Part shown: positions 1 to 7,421 of the stretch, in pieces
Numbering within the stretch: position 1 is the stretch's first letter
How the letters are laid out: every line of letters starts with the position of its first letter
Assembly: GCA_017508285.1 (NCBI GenBank)
Contig: JAFVZG010000081.1
Span: 1-40,846 of the forward strand
From: Lentisphaeria bacterium
Lineage (GTDB): Bacteria; Verrucomicrobiota; Lentisphaeria; Victivallales; Victivallaceae
DNA: 40,846 nt
Direction of reading: 5' to 3'
Made by a program: the position numbers and the translations under genes
Notes under the pieces: generated by a model
The model's input: only the letters and a program-made list of their open reading frames with translations
Told to the model about the DNA's origin: nothing
The model's database searches: none

Positions 1-29
1 GTCATAAGTCAAATTTGTTCTACCTCCAC

Positions 30-110
30 CATGATTTTCCAAGCCGCTTGAAAAGCGGCTTTTTTTTGTGCCTTGAAAAGGCACAAAACTGCGAAGCAGG
101 GAAAATCATG
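30..110. repeat. Multibranched hairpin cluster with GAA triloops
   Basis: An outer stem, CATGATTTTCC (30-40) with GGAAAATCATG (100-110), is a perfect 11-base complement. It encloses three perfect hairpins laid nearly end to end. AAGCCGCTT/AAGCGGCTT is at 41-61, TTTTGTGCCTT/AAGGCACAAAA at 64-88, and CTGC/GCAG at 89-99. All three have the loop GAA on the plus strand (TTC on the minus strand). A fourth hairpin with loop AAA follows at 121-135. The first hairpin plus T-run (41-67) could act as a rightward terminator. The whole clover-like design suggests a dispersed structured repeat or a small structured RNA. No family is recognised. Confidence 0.6.
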
Positions 111-320
111 CCACGGCGTAATCTGCAAAGCAGATGAAGTCGGACAGCTGTGATTTGCGGACAAGGGACGCATGACCATTGCGTAAAATTTTACATAAAC
201 ACACAATCGAGTGACTTTTTTGTTGCCTTTTTTCGCCTCATCGACGGTTTGTGATATAAGTTCATAATGATTTCTCGCTTGAAATTTCCGGCAGTTGATA
301 GATTTTTGATTCGGCGTTTT

Positions 321-413
321 ATGGACTTGATGGAGAGGATGGACAAAATGGACTTTCCGGCATTATTGTGTAAAGCAGTCCATTGTGTCCATTTAGTCCA
401 TGTCGTCCGTTGA
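321..413. repeat. Inverted pair of 9-nt tandem repeats
   Basis: The left arm (321-356) is four 9-base units, each beginning ATGGA (for example ATGGACTTG and ATGGACAAA). The right arm (376-413) is about four 9-base units containing the complementary GTCCAT. Reverse-complementing the right arm and aligning it to the left matches about 25 of 34 positions, with a perfect terminal block AATGGACT/AGTCCATT next to the ~22-base loop. Both arms can therefore fold into one long imperfect hairpin. Because the unit length is a multiple of three, it creates spurious repetitive open frames on both strands. No gene or terminator role is evident. Confidence 0.6.
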
Positions 414-544
414 AAACTCTTTTTACGCACTTGACAACAGGTGAATTCCACTCTTTTTCAATTCCGTATTTCAAATTTTTATGTTTTTCGCCTGTTTCTG
501 TCACAAACCGTTGATGAACTTAAAAAAGTATCTCCCGGAATATT

Positions 545-574
545 TTTGACTTTTGCTATTGTATATTTATACAA
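545..574 (+). promoter_or_regulatory. Candidate promoter with overlapping dyad
   Basis: TTGACT (546-551) stands 16 bases before TATACA (568-573). The perfect dyad TTGTATA-TT-TATACAA (559-574) overlaps the putative -10. It would drive transcription rightwards, antisense to the 3' end of the ABC transporter gene. No plus-strand gene follows, so this is either an antisense promoter, a relic, or chance. The direct repeat TTGTCAC occurs at 581-587 and 600-606. Confidence 0.25.
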
Positions 575-583
575 ACGGAGTTG

Positions 584-2248
584 TCACAGGAAAATTTTGT
601 TGTCACAATAGTCGAGGGTGGATTCCCGGTGGGATATGACGATCAGCGTGATTTCTCCCTTGAGGTTCTGCAGAACCTGCAAGAATGCGTTTTCCGTTTC
701 CTTATCCAATGCGCTGGTGGCTTCATCGAGAATAAGCAGTCTGCTCTGCCGGTAAAGGGCGCGGGCAATGCCTATCCTCTGCCGCTGACCGCCGGAAATA
801 TTACCGGCAGCACTCAACTTCATTTCCGGTGAAAATTCTTCCAATCCGGCAAGTTTCAGAGCCTCTTTTACTTTTGCTTCATCAATTTTTTCTTCTCCGA
901 ATGCCACATTTTCAGCAACAGTCGCTTCCAGTAAAAAGATATTTTGCGGTACGATGCTTATCTGTTTGCGCCACGCCGGAAGATTGTCGTAAATCGATAT
1001 TCCTCCTGCGGTGATGCTTCCCGACTCCGGAACCAGCAGCCCGGTCAGCAAATCTACAAGGGTGCTTTTGCCTTTCCCGGAACGCCCCGCTATGGCGGTT
1101 GAGGAAAGCGGCTTGATAACCAGTGAAAAGTTCTCAAAGATCTTTTTATCTTTCTCATATCCGAAAGATACTCCGGCGATTTCTATATTTTTACCGGCAT
1201 CCGGGATATTTTCTGTGACCGGGAGCGGAGCGCATTTGAATTTCTGCAGAATATTGCAGACATCATTCAGCAGAGGGCGGCTTTGCCGGATCAATGTCAG
1301 GTTGTAGTGACTGCGGCTGAGGGCAGGGAGTATCCTGCCGATCACTGCAGTGAGAACGGCAAAAGTCAGCATGATCTCGGTCTTTTCCACTTGCATTATC
1401 AGCATGATGACAAAGACACCGCTTGCCAGCAGAACTGAAGCAGATTCCAGTGAAAGCCGCGGTATTTGACCGAGGGTGTAAAGCTGCCGGGAAAGATCAT
1501 TCATTCCGGCGTAAGCCGCATCGAACCTTTCGGAAAAAAACTTTTCTGCTCCGGCATATTTGATACTCTTTTCTCCGGCGATACCGGCTTGCCGTAAGAT
1601 GTTTTCTTCAATGCTGGCTGCAAGAAATTTTTTGCCGCATTTGCGGTTCGCCCGCTTGGTAATGAATGACACTGCCGCCGCACAGATAACGATAAAAGCA
1701 ATGCCGCAAATCGAGACCGCCGGGAAAATGATCACCGCCGCGACCGTCAATGCGATTATCACCAGAATATCGGCAAGGATCTGCATCAACGGCATCAGTA
1801 TCACATGCGTAAGATCATATACCCGTTGAAAAGTGTTGAAACAGTAATCCTGTGACAGTGAGGAAAACTGCAGGTGATCGGAATACAGGTAGAGCCGGTA
1901 AAGTCTGCAGGAAAGTTCATGCCGTTTGGCAAAGATGAATTTTGCCTGAATCTTTACAATAAGGTAAGCAATGATATTTTTCCCCGCCAGCAGTAAGCCG
2001 ATAAAGAGGATCGCTGCGGCGATCAGATGTTCATCGGAAAGTCCGGGCATAATATTTTTTATCAGTGAAAATGCTTTTTGTCCGGCACTGCTTTCCGGCG
2101 AGAGAAATGCCGTCGCAGCTCCCAGTAAAATACCTATGCCCGCCAGTTCCAAAAGGGCGGAAAACGCCACCGCCAGAGTTATCAATAAAAAACGGTATTT
2201 GTCGCGCGGAGAAAAGAGCCAGCGCAGTTGATCGGCAAAAGAATCCAT
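584..2248 (-). CDS. ABC transporter, fused permease and ATPase
   Basis: A 554-residue ABC exporter half-molecule. About six hydrophobic segments lie in residues 20-310, followed by a nucleotide-binding domain. Visible motifs are Walker A GRSGKGKST (about 388-396), a Q-loop glutamine near 435, signature SGGQ (485-488), Walker B LLILDEATS (about 504-512) and the switch histidine H540. The N-terminal half resembles the MsbA/PglK type of lipid or lipid-linked sugar exporter, but the substrate cannot be read from sequence. It probably acts as a homodimer in the inner membrane. The C-terminus stops nine residues after the CDN of the usual 'DRIxVLxxG' strand, shorter than in most relatives. GAGGAA lies 4 bases before the ATG. 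The gene is divergent from cysS and monocistronic as far as can be seen. Confidence 0.88.
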   Translation of the reverse strand: MDSFADQLRWLFSPRDKYRFLLITLAVAFSALLELAGIGILLGAATAFLSPESSAGQKAFSLIKNIMPGLSDEHLIAAAILFIGLLLAGKNIIAYLIVKIQAKFIFAKRHELSCRLYRLYLYSDHLQFSSLSQDYCFNTFQRVYDLTHVILMPLMQILADILVIIALTVAAVIIFPAVSICGIAFIVICAAAVSFITKRANRKCGKKFLAASIEENILRQAGIAGEKSIKYAGAEKFFSERFDAAYAGMNDLSRQLYTLGQIPRLSLESASVLLASGVFVIMLIMQVEKTEIMLTFAVLTAVIGRILPALSRSHYNLTLIRQSRPLLNDVCNILQKFKCAPLPVTENIPDAGKNIEIAGVSFGYEKDKKIFENFSLVIKPLSSTAIAGRSGKGKSTLVDLLTGLLVPESGSITAGGISIYDNLPAWRKQISIVPQNIFLLEATVAENVAFGEEKIDEAKVKEALKLAGLEEFSPEMKLSAAGNISGGQRQRIGIARALYRQSRLLILDEATSALDKETENAFLQVLQNLKGEITLIVISHRESTLDYCDNKIFL

Positions 2249-2280
2249 TTACTTCCTCAAAAAATAGTGATATTTATAAT

Positions 2281-2309
2281 AATATAAAGCCGGAGTTGCC
2301 GCTTTGCAA
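2281..2309 (-). promoter_or_regulatory. Promoter of ABC transporter gene
   Basis: On the minus strand TTGCAA (2304-2309) is followed after 17 bases by TATATT (2281-2286), about 30 bases before the start codon. Its -35 lies one base from the -35 of the divergent cysS promoter, so the two are back to back. Confidence 0.6.
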
Positions 2310-2310
2310 G

Positions 2311-2339
2311 TTGAAAAAATCACTCAGACAGATTACATT
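2311..2339 (+). promoter_or_regulatory. Promoter of cysS
   Basis: TTGAAA (2311-2316), 17 bases, TACATT (2334-2339). The cysS start lies about 37 bases downstream of the -10. The -35 elements of the divergent ABC gene and cysS almost touch. Confidence 0.5.
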
Positions 2340-2376
2340 ATAGGCGAAACCGGAAAATTAACATTGGAGAATAAAA

Positions 2377-3789
2377 ATGGAATTGCGTTTTTTTAACACT
2401 TTGGAGCGGCGGCAGATGGAATTCAAGGCATTGGATTCGCTCTCTGCCAAAATGTATACCTGCGGGCCAACTGTTTACAACTTCGCTCATATCGGCAACT
2501 TCCGTGCCTATGTATTTGAGGATATTTTGCGGCGCACCCTTGAGTTTTTCGGTTACTCAGTAACTCAGGTGATGAATCTGACCGATGTGGATGACAAAAC
2601 CATCCGCGATTCCCGCAAAGAGGGTTTGCCGCTGCGGGAATTCACCGCCCGTTACAAACAGGCATTTTTTGAGGATATCAAACTGCTTAAAATCGAACCG
2701 GCAGAGGTCTATCCGGCGGCGACCGACCATATTCCGGAAATGATCGCTCTGATCCAGACCCTGATGGATAAAGGCTTTGCTTATCAGGCACAGGATAAAT
2801 GCATTTATTTCTCCATTGATAAGTGCAAGGATTACGGCAAACTTGCCCGGATCGACCGGGAAAATCAGCGCGATGGAGTGCGTATATCCACCGATGAATA
2901 CGCTAAAGATGCCGTGGGCGACTTCGCCCTCTGGAAGGCGTGGGATGAGGCTGACGGGGATGTTTTCTGGGATAGTCCCTGGGGAAAGGGCCGACCGGGA
3001 TGGCATATCGAATGCAGTGCAATGTCGATGAAGTATCTGGGAGAATCCTTCGATATCCATACCGGCGGCGTGGATAATATGTTCCCTCACCATGAGGATG
3101 AGATCGCTCAGAGCGAAAGTGCCACCGGTAAAAAATGGGTCAACTACTGGCTCCATTGCGAACACCTGATGGTCGACGGTACCAAAATGTCCAAAAGTCT
3201 GGGCAACTTTTATACCTTGCGTGATCTGCAATCCAAAGGATGGAGCGGCAGAGAGATCCGCTGGGTGCTGGTCGGTGCCCATTACCGCAAAAAACTCAAT
3301 TTTACTCTGGATGCGCTCGCTCAGGCGCGGGAAACTCTGGCTAAATTTGATTCGCTTTTTGACCGTTTGCGTGCCGTCGATGCTCCCGGCGACGGCAGTG
3401 AGGTGAAAGAATTGACGGCTGCTGCCGGAGAAAATTTTGCTTCTGCGATGGCCGATGATCTTAATATCGCTCCGGCTCTGGCGGCGGCATTCGATCTTAT
3501 GCGGGGAGCCAACCGCTTGATGGATGAGAAAAAACTCTCCGCATCCGGTGCTCAGGCGATTTTGGCAGCATTCCGCAGTTTTGACCGGATCATTGCCTGC
3601 TTTGAAGTGGATGCGGTGCGGGAAAGTGCCGCGATCCCGGAAGAGGTGACTGCGCTCGCCGAGGCACGGGCAGAGGCGCGCAAAGCGAAAAACTTCGCCG
3701 AAAGTGACCGGTTGCGCGATGAATTGGGGAAACTCGGTTATGCGGTCAAGGATATTCCCGGCGGAAGTTGGGAGTTGAAAAAACTTTGA
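2377..3789 (+). CDS. cysS: Cysteinyl-tRNA synthetase
   Basis: Charges tRNA-Cys with cysteine in the cytoplasm. The 470-residue length is normal for the family. The class I signature HIGN is at 38-41 and KMSKS at 270-274. The zinc ligands expected for CysRS are all present: C29, C213 (in ECSAMS), H238 and E242 (in HHEDE). The C-terminal helical anticodon-binding part (about 310-470) is complete. GGAG lies 7 bases before the ATG. It has its own promoter and no co-oriented partner upstream. The antisense strand contains a 436-codon open frame that is a composition artefact. Confidence 0.97.
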   Translation: MELRFFNTLERRQMEFKALDSLSAKMYTCGPTVYNFAHIGNFRAYVFEDILRRTLEFFGYSVTQVMNLTDVDDKTIRDSRKEGLPLREFTARYKQAFFEDIKLLKIEPAEVYPAATDHIPEMIALIQTLMDKGFAYQAQDKCIYFSIDKCKDYGKLARIDRENQRDGVRISTDEYAKDAVGDFALWKAWDEADGDVFWDSPWGKGRPGWHIECSAMSMKYLGESFDIHTGGVDNMFPHHEDEIAQSESATGKKWVNYWLHCEHLMVDGTKMSKSLGNFYTLRDLQSKGWSGREIRWVLVGAHYRKKLNFTLDALAQARETLAKFDSLFDRLRAVDAPGDGSEVKELTAAAGENFASAMADDLNIAPALAAAFDLMRGANRLMDEKKLSASGAQAILAAFRSFDRIIACFEVDAVRESAAIPEEVTALAEARAEARKAKNFAESDRLRDELGKLGYAVKDIPGGSWELKKL

Positions 3790-3821
3790 TGCTGAACGCA
3801 AAAAATTTTTTCTGAAACAGT

Positions 3822-3850
3822 TTGCATAGTTGTGATAACGGATATATATT
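3822..3850 (+). promoter_or_regulatory. Promoter of Ser/Thr kinase gene
   Basis: TTGCAT (3822-3827), 17 bases, TATATT (3845-3850). It lies in the 114-base gap between cysS and the kinase gene, suggesting that the kinase has its own transcription start. Confidence 0.5.
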
Positions 3851-3858
3851 AATGCCAT

Positions 3859-3877
3859 GCGGGGCATTCTGTCCCGC
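3859..3877 (+). other. Hairpin in kinase 5' leader
   Basis: GCGGGGC (3859-3865) pairs with GTCCCGC (3871-3877), including one G-U, around the loop ATTCT. It falls at the start of the predicted kinase leader. No T-run follows, so it is not an obvious terminator. Confidence 0.35.
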
Positions 3878-3903
3878 AGATATCGGTGTGATGTGGTGAA
3901 TGG

Positions 3904-4917
3904 ATGTCTGATTTTGATAAAACAATTGTAATTGATCCTTCTATGGAGGTTCCGGATTACGGTAATTGTCCGGTGTGCAATTCTTCCATGCAGGCTGATC
4001 CGTCATCGCCCGGTGCGTTGCGTTGTCCGGTGTGCAATTTCGTGCAGAAGCCGAAAAGTATCATCGCTCCCGGTTATACTGTTACCAATAGCGTTAACGC
4101 CAATCAGTATCGTATCCTTTCCAATTTGAGCAGCGGCGGATTCGGCGATATTTTTATCTGTCACCCGATCGGTGATGTATCGCTGCGCTATGTGCTGAAA
4201 GTTTTGAAAAATGCTACTGCCAACAACAGTAAACGCTTTCGCCGGGAAGCCGAAATAATTGCTTCCATCGAGGATGAGGATCGCATTGTCAAAGTTCTGG
4301 ATTTCTGGGAAGACGGCAGTGAGATGTTCATCGTTATGGAATACATTGACGGAATGAACCTCAAGCAGGTGATGAGCGAATACGATGTGGATGAGAAAAC
4401 GGTGTTGCAGGTGGCAAGAGAGACCGCCGTCGCACTGCAGCACATCTGGGAGCGTTATTCGATCATTCACCGGGATATCAAACCGGAAAATATCATGCTC
4501 GATAAGCAGTGGAGTTTGAAAATACTGGATTTCGGGTTATCCAAACAGTGCGTTGAAGATGGCGGTTCGGATATTACTATGGCCAACTCCAGTCTGGGAA
4601 CACCCGGATATATGAGCCCGGAACAGTTTACCGATTCCCGCAATGTGGATTTCCGCTCGGATATTTTCTCTCTGGGTGCAACGATGTTTTATCTGCTGAC
4701 CGGCAAAAGTCCTTCCGGCGGGGATTCACTGGATCAAATCTATAACGACACTTTGACCAATGCTCCGCCGCCGGCATCTAAACTGGAAGGCAAGTGCTCA
4801 ACCGGATGCATCAATCTGATCCAATGGATGATGCAGAAAAATCCCGATGACCGCATGGGGTCATATATGGAACTTCTGGATGAGATAGACCAGCTGCTCT
4901 ATTCCATGCCGGATTGA
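3904..4917 (+). CDS. Soluble Ser/Thr protein kinase with N-terminal zinc ribbon
   Basis: A 337-residue Hanks-type kinase. The N-terminus holds two CPVCN knuckles (C22/C25 and C41/C44), a likely four-cysteine zinc ribbon. The kinase domain spans about 69-333: a glycine-rich loop (SSGGFGD, 76-82), lysine K99, alphaC glutamate E115, HRDIKPEN (189-196), DFG (209-211) and an SPE motif (238-240) in place of APE. All catalytic residues are present, so it should be active. No transmembrane segment or extracellular sensor follows, unlike PknB-type receptors, so it should be cytoplasmic. Residues 5-11 (DKTIVID) resemble a phosphothreonine tail that FHA domains read, an inference. The ribosome binding site is weak (GGTG). 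Substrates are unknown and no phosphatase gene is adjacent. Confidence 0.88.
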   Translation: MSDFDKTIVIDPSMEVPDYGNCPVCNSSMQADPSSPGALRCPVCNFVQKPKSIIAPGYTVTNSVNANQYRILSNLSSGGFGDIFICHPIGDVSLRYVLKVLKNATANNSKRFRREAEIIASIEDEDRIVKVLDFWEDGSEMFIVMEYIDGMNLKQVMSEYDVDEKTVLQVARETAVALQHIWERYSIIHRDIKPENIMLDKQWSLKILDFGLSKQCVEDGGSDITMANSSLGTPGYMSPEQFTDSRNVDFRSDIFSLGATMFYLLTGKSPSGGDSLDQIYNDTLTNAPPPASKLEGKCSTGCINLIQWMMQKNPDDRMGSYMELLDEIDQLLYSMPD

Positions 4918-4966
4918 CCGGCATAACTCAAATTACCGGCTGTTGGCAATGTCTTGAAAAAGATAA

Positions 4967-5001
4967 GCGGGGAAAACCTTTTTGATAAAGGCTTTCCCCG
5001 C
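4967..5001. terminator. Bidirectional terminator between convergent genes
   Basis: GCGGGGAAA (4967-4975) pairs with TTTCCCCGC (4993-5001). The stem continues inwards through ACCTTT/AAAGGC-like pairing. It lies between the stop of the kinase gene and the stop of the minus-strand DUF4434 gene. It closely resembles the terminator after glnA (40516-40558). Confidence 0.65.
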
Positions 5002-5026
5002 ATCACTATACAAAGATCACTGCTTG

Positions 5027-5980
5027 TCAGCGGAAGTCTTTTGCTCTGGCAGGAATTCCGTTTTCTTCGCAGTAACGGTCATAGAGACCGCCGGCAGATT
5101 TATACATACTGTTGGGGCTGATGAAGTGTGAAAATTCAAAGGTGATGGCATTTTCGATACCGGCTTCTTCGGCGGCTTTGAGTTTCAGGCGCAATTTTTC
5201 CCATTTTATCGGCAGGAAGTCGATCGGCATATCCCGGTCAAAACTCTCGCTGTTTGTCCAACATTCGATACCGTTTTCATCGCAGAGGCGTTTGTTGATT
5301 TTGAGGAAAGTCGGCAGTAATTCGATTTCCACATGTCCATCCTGAAAAGCGACGATATCCACGACGCCTTTGATACGCGCCATTTGTTCTCTCCAGTGTG
5401 CTTCATGCTCTTCCGGAGCGATGGTGACGCCGAGTTTTTCCATTTTTTCGTTATATGCCTTGGCACCCCGCATCCCCGGAGATATCATGATTTTTGCGCC
5501 CGGCATTCTGGATTTGATGGTCTCAGCCATGGAACGGTAGATGGAGGCGACTTTGGCATTTTTGCCGCCGATCTCCTGAGAAAGATACCAGCCCTTGAAG
5601 GCTTTGCGGTTGCCGTAACGGTCGATGATCTCATTGCAGACTTTGCACATGATTTCGGCATCGGGGGCTGCCTCATATTCCGGGCGCCACCACGGGATGC
5701 CGGAATCATAACTGCCGCAGAAGAAATTCATTCCGTACTTCTCTGCCAGATCGAGGAACATGTCGATCAGGTCGACCGGCGGAGGGAAGCCGTTTTTTTC
5801 TTTCTGGAGGACTTCCGAGGGGAAGGTCATCCAGCGTTTCCAGCCGCAGCGGATCAGAATGACGGTATTGATCCCGAATGCCTTCATGGCGCGGAAGTCG
5901 GCATCCCACTCCTCTTGGCCCCAATTCTGATGGGGAATGTCATGGCTGATCTCATCCAGAAATGTTCCGGTAATACGCAT
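5027..5980 (-). CDS. DUF4434-like TIM-barrel protein
   Basis: A 317-residue protein with the look of the DUF4434 family, a glycoside-hydrolase-like TIM barrel of undetermined activity. Family-like landmarks are the N-terminal TGTFLDE (4-10), INTVILI (37-43), GWYLSQEIGG (130-139), whose glutamate sits where acid/base residues lie in related barrels, and DIVAFQDG later on. There is no signal peptide, so it is probably cytoplasmic. An AAAAGGAG ribosome binding site precedes the ATG. It has its own promoter and is followed by a terminator. Its role is probably in carbohydrate metabolism, but the substrate is not known. The family assignment is from memory of motifs, not a search. Confidence 0.7.
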   Translation of the reverse strand: MRITGTFLDEISHDIPHQNWGQEEWDADFRAMKAFGINTVILIRCGWKRWMTFPSEVLQKEKNGFPPPVDLIDMFLDLAEKYGMNFFCGSYDSGIPWWRPEYEAAPDAEIMCKVCNEIIDRYGNRKAFKGWYLSQEIGGKNAKVASIYRSMAETIKSRMPGAKIMISPGMRGAKAYNEKMEKLGVTIAPEEHEAHWREQMARIKGVVDIVAFQDGHVEIELLPTFLKINKRLCDENGIECWTNSESFDRDMPIDFLPIKWEKLRLKLKAAEEAGIENAITFEFSHFISPNSMYKSAGGLYDRYCEENGIPARAKDFR

Positions 5981-6028
5981 ATATAAACTCCTTTTTTCAT
6001 ACTTTGCCGTTATCGGCGTTGCGGATAT

Positions 6029-6057
6029 AAAATAGTTGCCGCACGCCTTTTATTCAA
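6029..6057 (-). promoter_or_regulatory. Promoter of DUF4434 gene
   Basis: On the minus strand TTGAAT (6052-6057), 17 bases, TATTTT (6029-6034), about 50 bases before the start codon. Confidence 0.5.
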
Positions 6058-6070
6058 CCCGGAAACCGGG
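6058..6070 (-). terminator. Weak hairpin after DUF4349 gene
   Basis: CCCGG (6058-6062), loop AAA, CCGGG (6066-6070). It lies between the stop of the DUF4349 gene and the -35 of the next gene. The minus-strand tail (TTGAATAAAA) is not U-rich enough for a strong intrinsic terminator. It may instead insulate the promoter it abuts. Confidence 0.3.
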
Positions 6071-6108
6071 CTTTTTGGGTAATTTTTCATAATTTACGGT
6101 TTTTTTGC

Positions 6109-7254
6109 TCACCGGGGAATCACCGAAAGAACTTTTTCAATATGTTTTTCAAAAGCCTTTTCCGGACCGTAAAACTCCACGATCCGCAACTCATCCCATC
6201 CCCAGCGGTCGATGGTGATCACTGCCGTATAGTGCATGATGCCTCTGGCGGTATTCTGGATAGCGGTGATTCTGACGGCTTTATTGCCGTTGAAAGTTGC
6301 CGGGAAGCATTTGACATTGTCAAAACAGTGTATTGTTGTCAGAGACCGGCAAACCAGCTGCTGCCAGAATTCGAGGGTGCTGGTATCCGGGATTTTCTCT
6401 TCCCATATCCGCAGGATGCAGTCATCACTGCCGGTGGCGGTGAATCCGTCAACTGTATTGTAACTGCCGGTCACCGGAACCAGATTTTCCGGAAGAGCCA
6501 GACCGAATAAAGGTTTATCTTTCTTGCCCGGTCTGGTTGAAGCCAGATTATGCAGAAACTGGAAGTGGCTTATTGCCTGCGGATTGCCGCCGGGGATCGC
6601 GCCGTGTTCTTCGATGACAGCGATCTCAAAGGTCACATTTGCCACCCGGCTGCGGTTATTCTGCAGCTGAGCTTCGACTCTTTCTATTTCGGTAGTGACC
6701 CGGTTGAGTTCCCTTTCCACCTTGAGGATCTCTTCGACTTTATTGGCTTTTTTCAGTAATTCAGCAAGCCGCTGGCGTAATTTTTTCAGATTTTCCAACC
6801 TGACATCGATATCGGTGATGGTATCGGTCAAATCTTCTGCAGATACCCGGAAATCGCTGAGTTTGCCGACACCCCGGCTTTGTTTCAAAAACGAGTCGGC
6901 TTTTTTGACCGGCACTTTTACGGTCATATTGCCACGGTTGCGGGAAACCAGATATCCGCCCATGGATTCAGCAGCTTTTTTGATTTCATCCATTGCTTTA
7001 TTCCGTTCCTTTACCGTCAGGGTGAAGCCGGAAGTATATGCCATCATCCGGGAACTTTCCTGAAAAAATGCACTGTCTTTTGAGAACGAATTTACCGCTC
7101 CTGAGGCGGCAGCCCGCCTGCTGCTGTGGAGGGATTTCGACTTCGGTGCGGCGGTGTCGTATGCCGCACTTTCCGGGCGGGGGATCTCGCTGTCAATGCC
7201 GGTGCAGCCGCTGAGTATGGCGGAGCAAAACAAACAAAACATGATTTTTTTCAT
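6109..7254 (-). CDS. DUF4349 lipoprotein with extra C-terminal domain
   Basis: The start is placed at 7254, where AGGAG stands 7 bases before an ATG that opens a lipoprotein signal. The frame is open further upstream but without a ribosome binding site. The 381-residue product has a lipobox LSGC with C17 as the acylated residue. A DUF4349-like region (about 70-216) follows: a beta segment (YTSGFTLTV), a MGGYLVSRN strand, and a coiled coil (about 150-200, LENLKKLRQRLAELLKK) ending in a beta strand. Usual DUF4349 proteins end in a transmembrane helix. Here residues 245-381 form a soluble domain of unknown type instead. It is likely an envelope-anchored protein with no assignable function. Confidence 0.8.
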   Translation of the reverse strand: MKKIMFCLFCSAILSGCTGIDSEIPRPESAAYDTAAPKSKSLHSSRRAAASGAVNSFSKDSAFFQESSRMMAYTSGFTLTVKERNKAMDEIKKAAESMGGYLVSRNRGNMTVKVPVKKADSFLKQSRGVGKLSDFRVSAEDLTDTITDIDVRLENLKKLRQRLAELLKKANKVEEILKVERELNRVTTEIERVEAQLQNNRSRVANVTFEIAVIEEHGAIPGGNPQAISHFQFLHNLASTRPGKKDKPLFGLALPENLVPVTGSYNTVDGFTATGSDDCILRIWEEKIPDTSTLEFWQQLVCRSLTTIHCFDNVKCFPATFNGNKAVRITAIQNTARGIMHYTAVITIDRWGWDELRIVEFYGPEKAFEKHIEKVLSVIPR

Positions 7255-7292
7255 TACAGTCTCCTTTCTCTGAAAATTGAATATCCGGTTAT

Positions 7293-7321
7293 ATAATACT
7301 GCATTCGCTTTGAAAATGCAA
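7293..7321 (-). promoter_or_regulatory. Promoter of DUF4349 lipoprotein gene
   Basis: On the minus strand TTGCAT (7316-7321), 17 bases, TATTAT (7293-7298). A dyad TGCATT/AATGCA (7300-7305 and 7315-7320) fills the spacer and overlaps the -35, a possible operator. Confidence 0.55.
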
Positions 7322-7360
7322 TCTCTACGGTAAAAAAAGCGAGAAAAAACTGTTTTCAAC

Positions 7361-7389
7361 TTTACAAAGCACACTTTGTGGTGTATTTT
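7361..7389 (+). promoter_or_regulatory. Promoter of recJ operon with spacer dyad
   Basis: TTTACA (7361-7366), 17 bases, TATTTT (7384-7389). The perfect dyad ACAAAG-CACA-CTTTGT (7364-7379) lies between the two hexamers, a position typical of a repressor operator. No regulator is known. Confidence 0.45.
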
Positions 7390-7421
7390 AATAAGATGAT
7401 AAAAAAGGAATTTTGGAGAAT

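Larger units (their letters stand above)
1..583. other. Non-coding region with structured elements
   Basis: No convincing gene is visible here. The short open frames lack ribosome binding sites and overlap inverted repeats. The region holds a multibranched hairpin cluster (30-110), a further hairpin at 121-135 (ATCTGC, AAA loop, GCAGAT), a perfect 12-base palindrome GTAAAATTTTAC at 183-194, a pair of inverted 9-nt tandem repeats (321-413), and a dyad TTGTATA-TT-TATACAA at 559-574. It lies downstream of the minus-strand ABC transporter gene, so it is a 3' flank for that gene. What lies to the left is outside the window. Confidence 0.6.

Noticed and set aside
9-504. Small minus-strand frames of 61-86 codons
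   Set aside because: They are made by the hairpin cluster and the 9-nt repeat arrays, lack ribosome binding sites, and have repetitive low-complexity products.
581-832. Plus-strand frame downstream of the candidate promoter at 545-574
   Set aside because: It is antisense to the ABC ATPase domain, with no ATG supported by a ribosome binding site and no family character.
2557-3867. A 436-codon open frame antisense to cysS
   Set aside because: It lies wholly opposite a certain cysS gene, has no ribosome binding site and no protein-family character. Long antisense frames are frequent here because of codon composition.
5333-5986. A 217-codon plus-strand frame opposite the DUF4434 gene
   Set aside because: The minus-strand product has family-like motifs, a good ribosome binding site and a promoter. 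The plus-strand frame has none.
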